In this document: one piece after another, positions 1-12,198 of the stretch | Layout: each line of letters begins with the position of its first letter | How positions within the stretch are numbered: the first letter of the stretch is position 1 | NCBI GenBank assembly: GCA_020137815.1 | Contig: CM035351.1 | Coordinates: 5,383,792-5,447,791 of the forward strand | Source of the DNA: Hormiphora californensis | Taxonomy: Eukaryota > Ctenophora > Tentaculata > Cydippida > Pleurobrachiidae | Direction: 5' to 3' | Length of the DNA stretch: 64,000 nucleotides | Notes under the pieces: generated by a model | Databases searched by the model: none | The model's input: only the letters and a program-made list of their open reading frames with translations | Told to the model about the DNA's origin: nothing | Made by a program: the position numbers and the translations under genes

Positions 1-118
1 GGTGGTGGATAAATTTCCCCTGATAATAGGGAATCAAAAACATTTCACCCCGAATCCAAACATACCGGGCACCCGGATCATTTACCGGGCAAATCCTTTT
101 ACGCGAGCATCCAACTGT
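1..118. mobile_element. Fragment of a 'CAGTCGGACCCCG' MITE
   Basis: The stretch carries the same internal text (accgggca..., atttaccgggcaaatcctttt, gcatcc) as the intact copy at 31879-32050, so it is an incomplete member of that short palindromic family. The left part lies outside the window and the right terminal repeat is eroded to ...catccaactgta. Confidence 0.6.
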
Positions 119-126
119 ATTTTGAA

Positions 127-557
127 TCAAAAGCAATTAATCAAAATTTGATTAATTGTTTTGTCTTTTTGTATTCGGCATTCACCCAAGCAGGACAAAA
201 GTGGCATACAGTACAGCTGCATTTTATTTGCTGATTGACCGTTTTTTAAACAATCAGACTCTGTTAAATAAGATATTATTAATAATAATATGTCCAGCGG
301 AGTAATAACTTTACAATTATTCTCATGACAGTAGGTCAACAATTTTTGTTATGTGCGAGATAGTGTACTATTATTGTGGGATATTATACAATACTATTAC
401 GTGCGTCAAGCCATCACGGCTAATGCCCGCATACACATGCTATAGATCTACTGATATCTAACATTATTGTTAGCTGTATTGTGTCTTCTAACACATAGAA
501 TAAACTAACTTTCATTTCTTTAGCTCTCGTATTTCTCTAGCTCTCATTCCTGTTCTA
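127..557. other. AT-rich spacer, nothing recognised
   Basis: No exon-like frame with splice borders, no repeat and no RNA gene was recognised here. Confidence 0.4.
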
Positions 558-1749
558 CAGGGTGTCCCACTGTCTTTGCGTGACCTACGATTACTGGTCA
601 TGACCGGGTTCCGTCAAATTAATCAAAACTCATCGAAAAATTGGTCAAAATGGTTCTAACAAAAACCAGTGTTCTAGAGAATTGTCTGGCGAACATTTTG
701 GTTGCAAGATTGACGTTCCAAGTCTTACCAATCGTCAGATATATCGTCGTCAAAATAACGTGTTCATGAAATCCGACCGGGGTTCACGTTTTGAAAAATT
801 CACAAATGCAAAGTTGCTCGGATCACATTGCATCCCTCATAAGAGGAAATTGTCTGGCGGTCATTTTGGTACCCGGGTTTTTGTCCTAGCTCAATGTTTA
901 GAGTGTCTTATGACAGTCTAAAGACGAAATTCAGCCAGCATTTTTGAGGGGATCACGTGTCATCAACAAATGGGTAAAATGATTTGAAATTTACAAGAGC
1001 TTCATTGGAATCGTCTAAGGTTCATTTTGATACCATGGTTTTTTCCATAGCTCTACGTTTAAGTTGCGTTATGACTGTAGGAACATAAAGATTTTTCTAT
1101 GCTGAGTCTTAGTTGGTATCGGCTCACAACCCCTAATTAGGTGGCTCGGTGTCGTGTGTAATCCCATGATAATCAGCACATATCGTCTCAATTTCATCTA
1201 GATACTTGACAGGGTTGTTATGACGATTTGGCAAGACCCCTGTTAATGTGTAGGATACGCAAGTGGTCTATCTCAACCCTATCATGCACTAAGATGTTAT
1301 TCAAGCAGCTATGAGCTTCATAACAGGGCAAAATGCAATGCGATACCTGAGACCAATTTTGAGAAAATTCCAGTTCTGACAGTCATAAGACACTCTAAAC
1401 ATTGAGCTAGAATAAAAACCCGGGTACCAAAATTACCGCCAGACAATTTCCTACAACTCTTATGAGGGATGCAATGTGATCCGAGCAACTTTGAATTTGT
1501 GAATTTTTCAAAACGTGAACCCCGGTCGGATTTCATGAACACGTATTTTTGACTTTACGACGATATATCTGATGATTGGTAAGACTTGGAAAGTCAATCT
1601 TGCAACCAAAATGTTCGCCAGACAATTCTCTAGAACACTGGTTTTTGTTAGAACCATTTTGACCAATTTTTCGATGAGTTTTGGTTAGTTTAATGGAGCC
1701 CGGTCATGACCCAAAATCGCAGGTCACGCAAAGACAGTGGGACACCCTG
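558..1749. mobile_element. Foldback element with about 360-bp inverted ends
   Basis: The left arm (558 to about 918, starting CAGGGTGTCCCACTGTC) is repeated as its reverse complement at about 1375-1749 (ending GACACCCTG). The arms differ by scattered substitutions and small indels, so the copy is not very young. The roughly 450-bp middle encodes nothing recognisable. Start and end match the CAGGGTGTCCC termini seen in some Tc1/mariner-like elements. TA precedes the left end, but the right flank is not a clean TA, so the superfamily is uncertain. Open frames inside the arms mirror each other and are not genes. Confidence 0.85.
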
Positions 1750-3289
1750 CAGTACTTCTATCAATTTGGTTATTCAAAAGTACTCATTTAATTTGGTTAT
1801 TTATTGTTGGATCTAAATTCTAATCGTATCTAGACTAATGTAGCATTATTAAGCAGCAACATCAACTTCTTCTTCTGCCATTCACCGTACCTTCCCCTAC
1901 TTTTCTTTCTTGAAAATAAGATACTTTTTATTAGGTTCATATGTTGTATTACTAGAGTTTACTACCTAGAGATCCTGTCTGACTGTGCGTTCATCCATGT
2001 GTTGCCAGTAGAAATATATCCCTGCAGGGAGGGGGAATAAAAATAGATCCAAGGGGTGGAGAGAGCTTTCTAGGGTAGAAAGTTACACTTTATAGGGTAG
2101 AGAACTAGAGAGCTATAGGGTAGAGAACTAGAAAGCTAGGGTAGATTGTACAGAAAGGGAAGGAAAGTAAAACTGTAAAAGCAAACGCTTGGGAGAGCTG
2201 GGAAAACTTTCAGGATAGAAACAGTCGCGACTCGCGAGAGAGAGAGAGAGAGAATGAGAGAGTATAATAGAGAGAGCCAGTATTACTATATTTTGTCAAT
2301 GTGCGTCCCATGTGCGTCACCGTGGTATTGCGGTAAAAGTAGGGGCACTAAACTGTTAACAAGCATATGCACTGACTACTGGGAATGGGTAAATGGTGCA
2401 ACTATAACCGCTACAAGAGAGGATTTTGTGGTATTTAGGAAGAGATTACGAGCTTTATCATTTCGTTTCTTCCTCGGCTAGTACGTCTCTGGAATCACGT
2501 AGTTTAACTTGAATGTTTATTTTGAGTTAGAAATTGAGAGCTTGGTTCAAAATTAGTTTACACGACTGTTATGTCTTTATCACATTTATAATTAAAGTTT
2601 GAAACAAGTTAGACACTTGTATGACACTTCTTGTCAACGTTATCAGACGAATTATAAGTCTTTGAGTTTGACGTAGTTATTAGTTTATAACACACACCTT
2701 GCCATAATCTTGTCACTGACAGATGTAGTCCTCCTATGTGATATTGGGGCTCCTTTCTGAACTGTCAGATGGGTTCCGCGACGCCAGACAGTTTATATGA
2801 ACATGTCATGAAGATTCTTATTTCTTAGGAACAGATCTGAGTTGTTGAGTAACAAGATCTGAGTTGTTGAGTAAGATCTTAGATCTGAGCGCAATATCAT
2901 AAGGGGAAGGCACAACCTATTTATCTTGTTTGATCTCTTGTTGTGTAACCTACTATCACTCGACTCATTTCTATTTTCTATCTGCACCTACTTTGAGTTA
3001 AATTGATAAAAGAGCAATATCTTTGATTATGAATCATTATCAAGGACTGGACATCCATTTTCTAGGAGATTTCTCTCTCCCAGTTTCATGACCGTAACTC
3101 GTAAGAGCTTATATAAGTTCTAAGTAGGTTACACCTTAATCCTTGGGGATGGGCCGCAGCGTAATAGATATCCATGCAGCTTGTAGTTTGATGCAGTCAA
3201 CGAGATATTGATATCCACTCTACAATTATCATCAGCTATTGTCACAACTTACAACACCCCTTTAGTACGAGTTTAGTTCCAGTGCAGTT
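1750..3289. other. Intergenic DNA upstream of the ammonium transporter
   Basis: Contains a short (GA)n run near 2236-2262, imperfect copies of 'agggtagagaactagagagcta' near 2070-2150, and a short tandem of 'gatctgagttgttgagtaa' near 2833-2890. No coding exon was recognised. The transporter promoter presumably lies at the right-hand end. Confidence 0.4.
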
Positions 3290-6200
3290 ATGGCATCAGC
3301 AGTGCTGAATGTATCAGTTTCAGATGGATCCTATATTCTCCTGACGTCATCAATGATATCAGATCTGGTTAGTGCAAACTATAGTTGTGAGATATGAGTT
3401 GTTGCAAAGTTATTTATCCAGGATTCCCAAACGATCACACAAATCCCCCTCTCCCTACTTAGTATTAACTTCCCCCCCCCCACTAGTTAGGTGTGGACGA
3501 GGCGCTTTATAACAACCAGGTTTCCCTCAACGTCACATGGATAGTATTTGCTACTTCCCTTGTTTTTATCATGCAGGTAATTCTAACTCTGAATTAAACT
3601 TTAAAGTGGGTAATATGCATGTGGGGTACTGGGTAACCATTGGGGTAACACATCTGGTTAGGTTGTCCAGGACGGGATGGAAATAGAAGTGACCCGGTAA
3701 CACATGAAGAGAGGGAGTTGCCCTGTAAGATCCTAACCCTCATAGAAATCCACTCTGGGGCAGGTTGACAGGTTGTGGGCTACCAAGAGTTTATCCTACA
3801 CAGTCAATCCCTCTCATTCTCTCTCCCAGGTCAGGGCAGGTTGTCCTAATCCCTCTTATTCCCAGGCCGGTTTCACGATGATTGAAGTAGGTTCAGTGCG
3901 GATAAAGAATACAAAAAGTATTCTTATAAAGAACCTGCTGGATTGCTGCTTTGGATCGGTCGTATTCTTTGCATATGGATGGGCGCTAGCCTTCGGAGAG
4001 AGCAACGCTTTTATAGGTATGCGGGTTTTAGATTGCGGAGTACAGCCCTTAAAAAACTAACACATTTACTTAAACTATGTATATTTGACAATATTTTATC
4101 TGTCCCCCTAATTGTTATCAAGTTTTCCTCCCAAATTCACCACCTTTATTATACCCAGGTGGCAATGGTTTCCTGTTACTGAGCGATATGGGAAATACTA
4201 CGGGGGAGGAAGCACGTACTTATGCCCTGTGGACGTTTCAATACACCTTCTGTGCCACTGCTTCAACCATCGTCTCAGGTGTGTGTGTGTGTCACGTGTT
4301 GCCCATATATGGTGTTATGTGTCACGTGTTCCCCATATATGGTGTTGTGTGTCACGTGGGAAGTGAGTTTTACTTGATTGCAAAATTTCTTCAGGAGCGG
4401 TTGCGGAGAGGACCCAATTGTTTGCCTACCTTGTTTACACCTTCTTCCTTACCACCTTCATCTACCCACCCGTCGCCCATTGGCTATGGACGGAAGAAGG
4501 CTGGGCAAGTGTCCACAACAAAGATAACCGGCTCTTCGGGGTGGGCGTCCTTGATTTTGCAGGAGTGTCCGCAGTACACATGGTGGGCGGGAGTTGTGCC
4601 CTAATTGGTGCGTATCTAGTGGGACCGAGGATTGGACGATTTGATAAGAATAGGAAGATAGCGAAGCAAAACACTGTATTCCAAGTACTGGGTAAGTGAA
4701 ACTTGATTACTGATTACTAGTAGGCCCGTTCGCCCTACGGGCGAATTTCGGGGAAATGGTAGCTGGTTTAGGGAACGCTGACATCACCTGCACCATCCGT
4801 TCCTAGCCTCTCTCTCACTTTCTCCCTACCCATGTTGTTGTACGCTCTGGGCTTCCTGACAATGTCAAGGTGCGAATTTAAGAAATCAATGTCAGGGAGG
4901 CACAGTGCTGTTCCAGAAACTCATCACGTGAAAACTTGGCCGCTATGTAGCCAATTCAGAGATTTCTACGGTTGGAGTAATCACCCTTGGGCGACGTTGG
5001 GTAAAGCTATCAGTAGTCGTTGATTGGCTCGCTTGAACACGTTGGCGTAATCTGTCATATTCTCTAGCCTGCTCCCTGACAGCAGCAGATCTTCCGGACC
5101 CAGATGACCGTTGCCGAATAGCGCTTGGGGTTGAAGAGTTAGACATCAGGACAAAAGTAAAAGAATGCACGTGCAGAATTGAATTTCCCTTAGTACCCAA
5201 AACTGCAACTGGGAGTGAGGTTTCTAAGTTGCTCTAATAATTGCACGTGCAGGTGTAGTTGCTAGGTGATGTAGCACTGACAATTTGAATAGTAAGTAGT
5301 ATGATGTAGTAACCGTCCCATTTGGATTTTAATACTGTGATGGAGATGCACGCCCCCCCCCCATAACCATCCTCCCCGTCTTCATAGAGAGTAACACACG
5401 ATCCCCCCCCCCCCCCCCCCGTTTCATTGGCCATCTTCCCCTCCCAGGTACCTTGTTGCTTTGGTTTGGTTGGTACGGGTTCAACTGTGGATCTACACAG
5501 AGTATTATAGGTACACACGCCCAATCCGCCTCTAAAATTGGTGTCGCTACCACAGCTTCCGCAGCCGCTTCTGGTAAGTGTTTTTTCTTGTTTTATAGCA
5601 TGGTTTGGGATAATTTTTAGTGCCAGGGTCGGGTACAAGTTAGCACTAAGATTCGAGTGTTAAGTAGATAACACTTGATTTCAGGTACAACGACGATTCT
5701 TTTGAACTTCTTTCTGGATCGAAGATTTGATCCGACTACCGTGTGTAATGGAATCTTGGGAGGGCTAGTGAGCGTCACTGGAGGTAAATAATAAAAAATA
5801 TCCATCTCTTGCTATTCCTCCCGTTATATGATTCAGTAGCTATCGGTATAATAATACAGGACTTTTAGTTATGCTAACCGGACACTTCTATTCAGCTTGT
5901 GCATTTGTACTTCCCTACGAGTCAGTTATCATTGGGGTGATTGGAGCACACGTTTACTACTTTGGATCTAAGGTAGGATAAGTAGTAACCCCCTCGTTGA
6001 GTAAGGGGCCGGGGTCTCTCACCCCTTACTAAACAGCACCACCCCCTCGTTTCAGTTGTTAGTATCTCTAAAGATAGATGATGTGGTAGATGCAAGTCCA
6101 GTCCACCTGTTCTGTGGCACGTGGGGTTTGATTGCAGCTCCAATATTCTGCAACAAGGATATCTTTGATGCCACATTCCCCGATGTGGATAGTCAAGACG

Positions 6201-6483
6201 TTGGATATGGACTCTTAGAAAATGTGAGTGAGAAAGCATCATGGCTGATGATGCAAGCCATGAAAACTATTCTTCCTCCGTTCCTCCCATTATCCCTGTC
6301 TGGTGGCGCCGACTCGATGATATAAGCGCATTATCCCATGTCACTAGATTTTAACCCATAACGATATATTCTTCTTTGCAGGGCAAGATAGGAGGGATGC
6401 ATCTTGCAGCTAACTTGGTGTTCATGATTGTTGTTATAAGTTGGGTGTCCTTTATCGCATTTCCACTATTCCTAACGCTCAAG
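3290..6483 (+). CDS. amt: Ammonium transporter (Amt/Mep/Rh superfamily, AMT type), ten exons
   Basis: Exons at 3290-3367, 3487-3576, 3866-4016, 4159-4278, 4395-4691, 5448-5573, 5685-5783, 5896-5972, 6056-6223 and 6382-6483 join in consistent phase to 436 codons. The product is a multi-pass plasma-membrane channel for ammonium/ammonia. Recognised family segments are AGFTMIEVG after TM1, GAVAERTQLFAYL, the first pore histidine with its upstream acid in LDFAGVSAVHMVGG, TLLLWFGWYGFNCGS, and the second pore histidine in ASPVHLFCGTWGLIA, so the twin-His pore is intact. The last clear segment is TM11 (GGMHLAANLVFMIVVISWVS). The start is the first ATG of exon 1, which is less certain than the core. 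The short C-terminal tail and stop are not firmly placed; a candidate exon lies at 6882-6977. Introns carry no large element. It is tail to tail with the minus-strand aminopeptidase. Confidence 0.93.
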
Positions 6484-6585
6484 GTGAGGGAATAGAAGTG
6501 AAAGTATAATCCTGAAGGGTTGGTAAACTGGGTTTTTTGACTTGACTCATATTGCCGAATTCCTAAGAATCACAAGCATAGTCGG

Positions 6586-6588
<3 letters not shown>

Positions 6589-6637
<49 letters not shown>

Positions 6638-6692
6638 TGAAAGAAAGAGAGAGAGACAGAAGGAAGGAGAGAGACAGAAGGAAGGAGAGAGA
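6589..6692. repeat. (GA)n microsatellite
   Basis: Purine-rich GA run grading into 'gagagacagaaggaag' repeats, just downstream of transporter exon 10. Confidence 0.9.
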
Positions 6693-6881
6693 GCTCCTGA
6701 CAGCTTCTGTTGAACAGAGTTCTCATGCAACGACAACTAAAGAGTTGTGACAAGCTGTGAAGCTACTACAGTGAATCCTAATGCTAAAAAAAGCATTTCT
6801 CAAGGGATTCTCATTTCTCACTAGGGTGTGATTTTAGTTTTGGGCAAAAATAGTAAAAATACCAAACACCTGCTCCTGCAG

Positions 6882-6977
6882 CACCAGCTGTTCCCCAATT
6901 GCTCCGTCGTCCTAGTAACCAACCAGCCGGGCCGCCCTTCAGATTATAATTATAGCAGTTGTATAACGAGTTGTTGA
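6882..6977 (+). CDS. amt: Candidate terminal exon of the ammonium transporter
   Basis: A plausible acceptor (ctcctgcag) at 6873-6881 is followed by 31 codons open in the phase-0 frame required by exon 10 and then TGA at 6975-6977. The residues (HQLFPNCSVV...) do not resemble known AMT tails, so only phase and position support it. If correct, the full protein would be 467 aa, a normal AMT length. Confidence 0.3.
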   Translation, partial: HQLFPNCSVVLVTNQPGRPSDYNYSSCITSC

Positions 6978-8227
6978 CCCCACCCCTTTCTCAACAAAAT
7001 ACGAGTCCTTATTACTAAAATGCCAACATGGGTTGTTAAAACCGGTTACCCTGTCAGAGCATTTGCCCTGGGTTGTCAGATTGGGAAAATGCAGTTCTCC
7101 CACGCACTTTTGACACCCCCCAACTCCTCACCCTCCCAATCTCTCCCATTAGAATTCCTCACCCTCTGATCCCCAACACCTCACCTAACCCTCCCAATCC
7201 CCCCCCCATTAGAAGCTGAGATTATTGCGGATAAATAACATTCACGAGGGACACGGGGTGGACAAGTATCTGCATGGTGGGGAGGCATATGAGAACCAGG
7301 TTGCCCGGACGAACTCAACCAAATCAAATCCTGACCGTAAACCCTGAGAGCTAAGTGCGTGATATGATTTGACTTAGGGTGGATATAATTCGACGTTTCC
7401 AAACTATGTGACCAGTATCAATATCGATATTGAACCGGATTGGACCAACAATATTACTACTAGGTAGTACAATTATGTGGTTCTCGAAGTGGGCTTGCAG
7501 TGTCGTTAGACACTTTGAACATTTGAACCCTCCTCCACTTCGCCGAATATGGTAGACCTTGTTGTTGTTGAGTAAGGGGCTCTATTGTCATTGAGTCATG
7601 GAGACACTCAACGACCTTGTTCCTGAATCCATGACCCGGGTTTTCATGTGTCACCATGACAACTGTGTGTGCTAGCACGGACAAACAATGCTCCTGCTGA
7701 CTCTGCTGCTGCACGTGTCATTTTTATTGGCTGATCTCCAAAATTGTGTAGAACTCTCCTGCTGCTGCTGTAAATGTGTCAGCGTTTTTAAAATTGTATC
7801 AAGATGATGATATATTGATTTCAAATTTCACATTCGCTTTAAAAATAATGCTTGAGTGTGAGAGTGGTAACAAAATAGTTTTTACATTTGGTCACAGCTT
7901 CCCCTACACAATACACATAAAGTTCTGAATCTGCTGCAGAAATAATACCGCACCGCACACAGTGGCCTTTTTCATGGGAGTGCAAAAGAAATTTTCGTAA
8001 AATTCTTAGTGACCACCAAAAGGCCACTGTGCCGCACGCAAACAACATAAACAACGAAGAAACACTGAAACCATATCTGTGCAGTATTGCAGTATTACTT
8101 ATTGAATCCCCAAAACCATCCCGGTATCAATTTTATCACTGGGCCAATGGCTCCAATACCTAAAACTAGGTGTCCTCGCAAACGAACGACTCCGATATAT
8201 TCGGTGCCCCCTAAAACTGTCTCAATG
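6978..8227. other. Spacer between the convergent amt and aminopeptidase genes
   Basis: Probably 3' flanks of both genes. TTTATT at 7723-7728 reads AATAAA on the minus strand, about 500 bp past the aminopeptidase stop, and is a possible poly(A) signal. A short inverted pair (cacagtggcctttt / aaaaggccactgtg) lies at about 7958-8033. No coding exon was recognised. Confidence 0.4.
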
Positions 8228-11200
8228 TCACCGGCCATCACTCCTTGATCTACTCTGGTCAATGTCCATGGTGTTTAGGAAAGTCTTTACATCCCCAGAG
8301 AGTCCCTTCACCCATCTCAGGTAGCCCTGTTCCTGCTCAATCGCCATCTTGTACGCTTCCTCTCCTGTTCCTGTAGCGGGGACGTGGGCACTGTTAGGAA
8401 TGGCCGACACTAACAATTTTTTTGTTAGTGTTTTTTGTTAGTGACGTCACTAACAAAAAATTGTTAGTGTTTTCACTAACAAAAAACACTAACAAAAAAA
8501 TTGTTAGTGTTTTCAGTTTTCACTAACAAATTTCACTAACAAAAATTTTGTTAGTGTTTTCACTAACAATTTTCACTAACAAAAATTTTGTTAGTGTTTC
8601 TAATTGGGGTGATGGTTATGAGATACAATTCAGGGACGCCATATTGGCAGTGTGAGACGATACGGGTTATGGAACATGATTCGGTGAAGCTTATTAGGAT
8701 GGTTAGGCGACATGAGACACGATTCGGGGAAGGTTTTCTTCGTTTTTCCAGTAACGATACATGGAAAATGAAGATATTTGTGAGTAGACAAGGAATACAC
8801 CAATTTCAAGAGAAGAAAACTAAAAACACAAATCAAATAACTTGTCCACGTTTAGTTGCTCTGTCCAGCTCTGTTGAAAGGCTCTCCATTTGAGATATTG
8901 CCATTTTGGCGGATTTTGTGGCAGGTTCGTTCATCTGATCGTGTATGGTGTCGGGGAAGAGTGTGAAGAGCCGTCCAATAGGCCTGTAAACTCTCTTGTA
9001 AGTTCACTTCCTCATTATCAGGTTGGAGTGATATACCGTCGTATCAGTTCACATTGTAAGCGGTTCCGCCGCTAATGAGGTACACCGAATCGTGAGCACT
9101 GACCCCGATACGGGATACTGATCACGATTCGGTGTACCTCATGCCGATACGTGATACCTCAAGTGCAGTGGTAATCGGTATGTTTGATAACCGGATCATA
9201 TGGTGTGGTAATTGGTTCGTGTGGCAGGGTGATAGGATCATATGGTGGGGTAATCGGTTCGTATTGCACTCCAATTGTTGGACAGAGCAACTAAATGTGA
9301 ACAAGTCATTTGATTTGTGTTTTTAGTGAGTAGACTTATGTGGACAAGTTATTTGATTTGTGCTTTAGTTTCATTCTCTTGAAATTGGTGTATTCCTTGT
9401 CTAGTAGACAAGGAATACACCAATTTCAAGAGAATAAAACTAAAAACACAAATCAAATAACTTGTCCACATTTAAAGTCTACTCACAAATATCTTCATTT
9501 TCCATGTATCGTTACTGGAAAAACGAAGAAAACCTTCCCCGAATCGTGTCTCATGTCGCCTAACCATCCTAATAAGCTTCACCGAATCATGTTCCATAAC
9601 CCGTATCGTCTCACACTGCCAATATGGCGTCCCTGAATCGTATCTCATAACCATCACCCCAATTAGAAACACTAACAAAATTTTTGTTAGTGAAAATTGT
9701 TAGTGAAAACACTAACAAAATTTTTGTTAGTGAAATTTGTTAGTGAAAACACTAACAATTTTTTTGTTAGTGTTTTTTGTTAGTGAAAACACTAACAATT
9801 TTTTGTTAGTGACGTCACTAACAAAAAACACTAACAAAAAAATTGTTAGTGTCGGCCATTCCTAACAGTGCCGGGACGTGGGAGTGTTATAGGGGGACGT
9901 GGGAGTGTTATAGGGGGACGTGGGAGTGTTAACAGTGGAGTTTCTGAACTCTCAACTGCAACAGGTCAAACCCCCAATCATGACAGTGAGTTCCTAGATT
10001 AGAGTGTGTGATCTGCTGTCAAGCTTGGTTTGAGAGCTGACAAACTGGGAACATGTCAAGGTTTCTACTAATCTCAGACTCTATAGATCTTCTTCAAATC
10101 CTACCTAGATCAACGGTGGCAAAGAACCTCTTGGCTCGTTTCACATCTTCCTCCGACCTCAGATTGGTGATGAGAATGGAGAATAGGTTTCCAAAGTTGA
10201 ACTGTGTCTCCCCATACATCTCATAATACTCCTCATAGTGCTCCTGGAGAAAGATATGTGTGATGTGATGTGTGAAATCATATCTTGCTATGTGAAATCA
10301 TATATCTTTTTAAGAAGTGGTTGTATTGGATTACACATATCATAACTGGAGTTGCGTCATCGTAGCAGGATTATAATATTCGGGGTATTTATTTTCGTCA
10401 AGGAAGTGTTTAGACATTGTAAGCTAGAGGGTTCCAGAGAATTAGGGAAAGTAATCTACCATTAATGGGTTATGAGGAGATAATGCAGGCGTGCCACAGA
10501 CCCGGTAACGAACATAAAATCAATAGAGCATGGGCCGTGATGTGATAAAAATATCCGAATTATATATGAGATGCTGCAAAAGTGCACATTGATTCCATGT
10601 ATTGGGTGGGCCTGAAGTGCAGCATTAGGATAAGAAGAGGTGATCTAGTGCTGTACCAGTCCAAGTTCAGTCATCAACTGCAATCCACAGTGATCTATCG
10701 CACATACCATGAGGAATGAGAGAGCGAGGGAAGGGTGGTTCCTGATTGGCTGATAACCAGTCACGTGACGTAAATAACGAGTTCTGATTGGTTGTTTACT
10801 GGTTCCTGTCACATACCATGAGGAATGATAGAGCGAGGGAAGGGTGGTGGTAGGACACTGCAGATATCATCTCGTATTTACTTTGTCTCGGTAGCCAGTC
10901 CTCTTTCAATGAACCTGTCAAGAGTGCAGTTCACATTATACTAGCTAAATGTGTCCAGAGCTTTTAGTTTGATGATGTTTCATCAATCATCTAGCTGATA
11001 ATAATCATATGTCAGTTCAACACTGTCAGAGCATTGGCCTGACAGGTTGAACATAATTTCTTGACATCAAGATGACAGTATCAGTTACTACAAGATATAA
11101 TTACCTTCTAGTAGTTTATCAATGATGTCTGTGTCATCAGTAGCTGCTAAACTCCTAAACAGAACTAAATTCCTGGGGTATTTTGCCTTCCTAGCCTCCT

Positions 11201-12149
11201 CCCAAACCACGCCTGTCTGATTCATATGCACCACTGCATATGTCAGGGCATCTTGATCTAAACTCCTCTTCCTGTCCTCCAACCAGGCATTATATTCTGC
11301 CCGGTAAGCGCCTACCAGACCAGGTACCTCGAATACTAGCCCGTACTGTTGGAGGGCACCCCGAACCATACCCGCCGTTATGGAGTAGTCTTTGGGATGT
11401 GTGTGTAGAGCATTCTCTATCAGCCCACCCAAAAACCTGGGGGAGGGAGGGGGTCACAGATCTGATATTGAATATAGGACTTCGTATCCTAGCTTAGAAT
11501 TGAATAATCTATTGAATAATGCAGCTTCATGCAGAAGACGGGCGTCAAATGGGAGATAATAAGATATTATCTTCGTCAAAAGGGAGATATTATCTCCTCT
11601 CCATGGAAATATATCATCTCCTCTCTTCTTCTCTTTGTGTGCTCTGGCTTACCGGCGGTATCTAGTGCGGGTTGATCCGGCTGACAAGTTGTCTGAGACA
11701 GTCCCAAGGAATGGTAGCGCTTGGCTCCACACCATGTAGGATCGATCGACTGGCAGGTACCTGTGTCAGTGGGTACATGATGGTTACATTGGTCACTTTG
11801 AAAGTTTTATTTAGCCCTGGCTATCCCATGAGAAAGACCAACCATGATACGCCATCAATCAAGGGTATTGTACCTCATCTATCCACCTACCTCTTCAGTC
11901 TCCATCTACCTGCTCTCAACCTACCTCAATAGGTCCAATGCCATGGTAACAGGTCTTCGTTGGGTGGTAACCATGGCAATAATATCAGACACAATTCCTG
12001 CCCGGTCGTCTGTTGTAAAGTGTCGCGTGTGGTTCCTACCCAGCTCCCGTACAATAGCGCTGAGTGAGGGAGAAATGTGTGAGATAGATATCAAGTGACA
12101 AGTCCTATCTCCTTGTTTTATGGAAGGAAAGAGAGAGATAGGGGAGAGT

Positions 12150-12198
<49 letters not shown>

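Noticed and set aside
682-1542. Pair of open frames on opposite strands with near-identical products
   Set aside because: They are the two arms of the foldback element, so the similarity is structural rather than coding.
4943-5200. Minus-strand open frame rich in Arg, Gln and Ser within transporter intron 5
   Set aside because: No family recognised and no splice or promoter context; it lies wholly in an intron of a solid opposite-strand gene.
7460-7714. 84-codon minus-strand frame between the transporter and the aminopeptidase
   Set aside because: Gln-rich start from a CAG-like run and no family resemblance; more likely 3' flank of the aminopeptidase gene.
8404-8590. Regular CACTAACAAAAA/TTGTTAGTG units resembling a CRISPR-like array
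   Set aside because: Units are palindromic without unique spacers and mirror the other arm at 9670-9850; this is the end of a foldback element in a eukaryotic intron.
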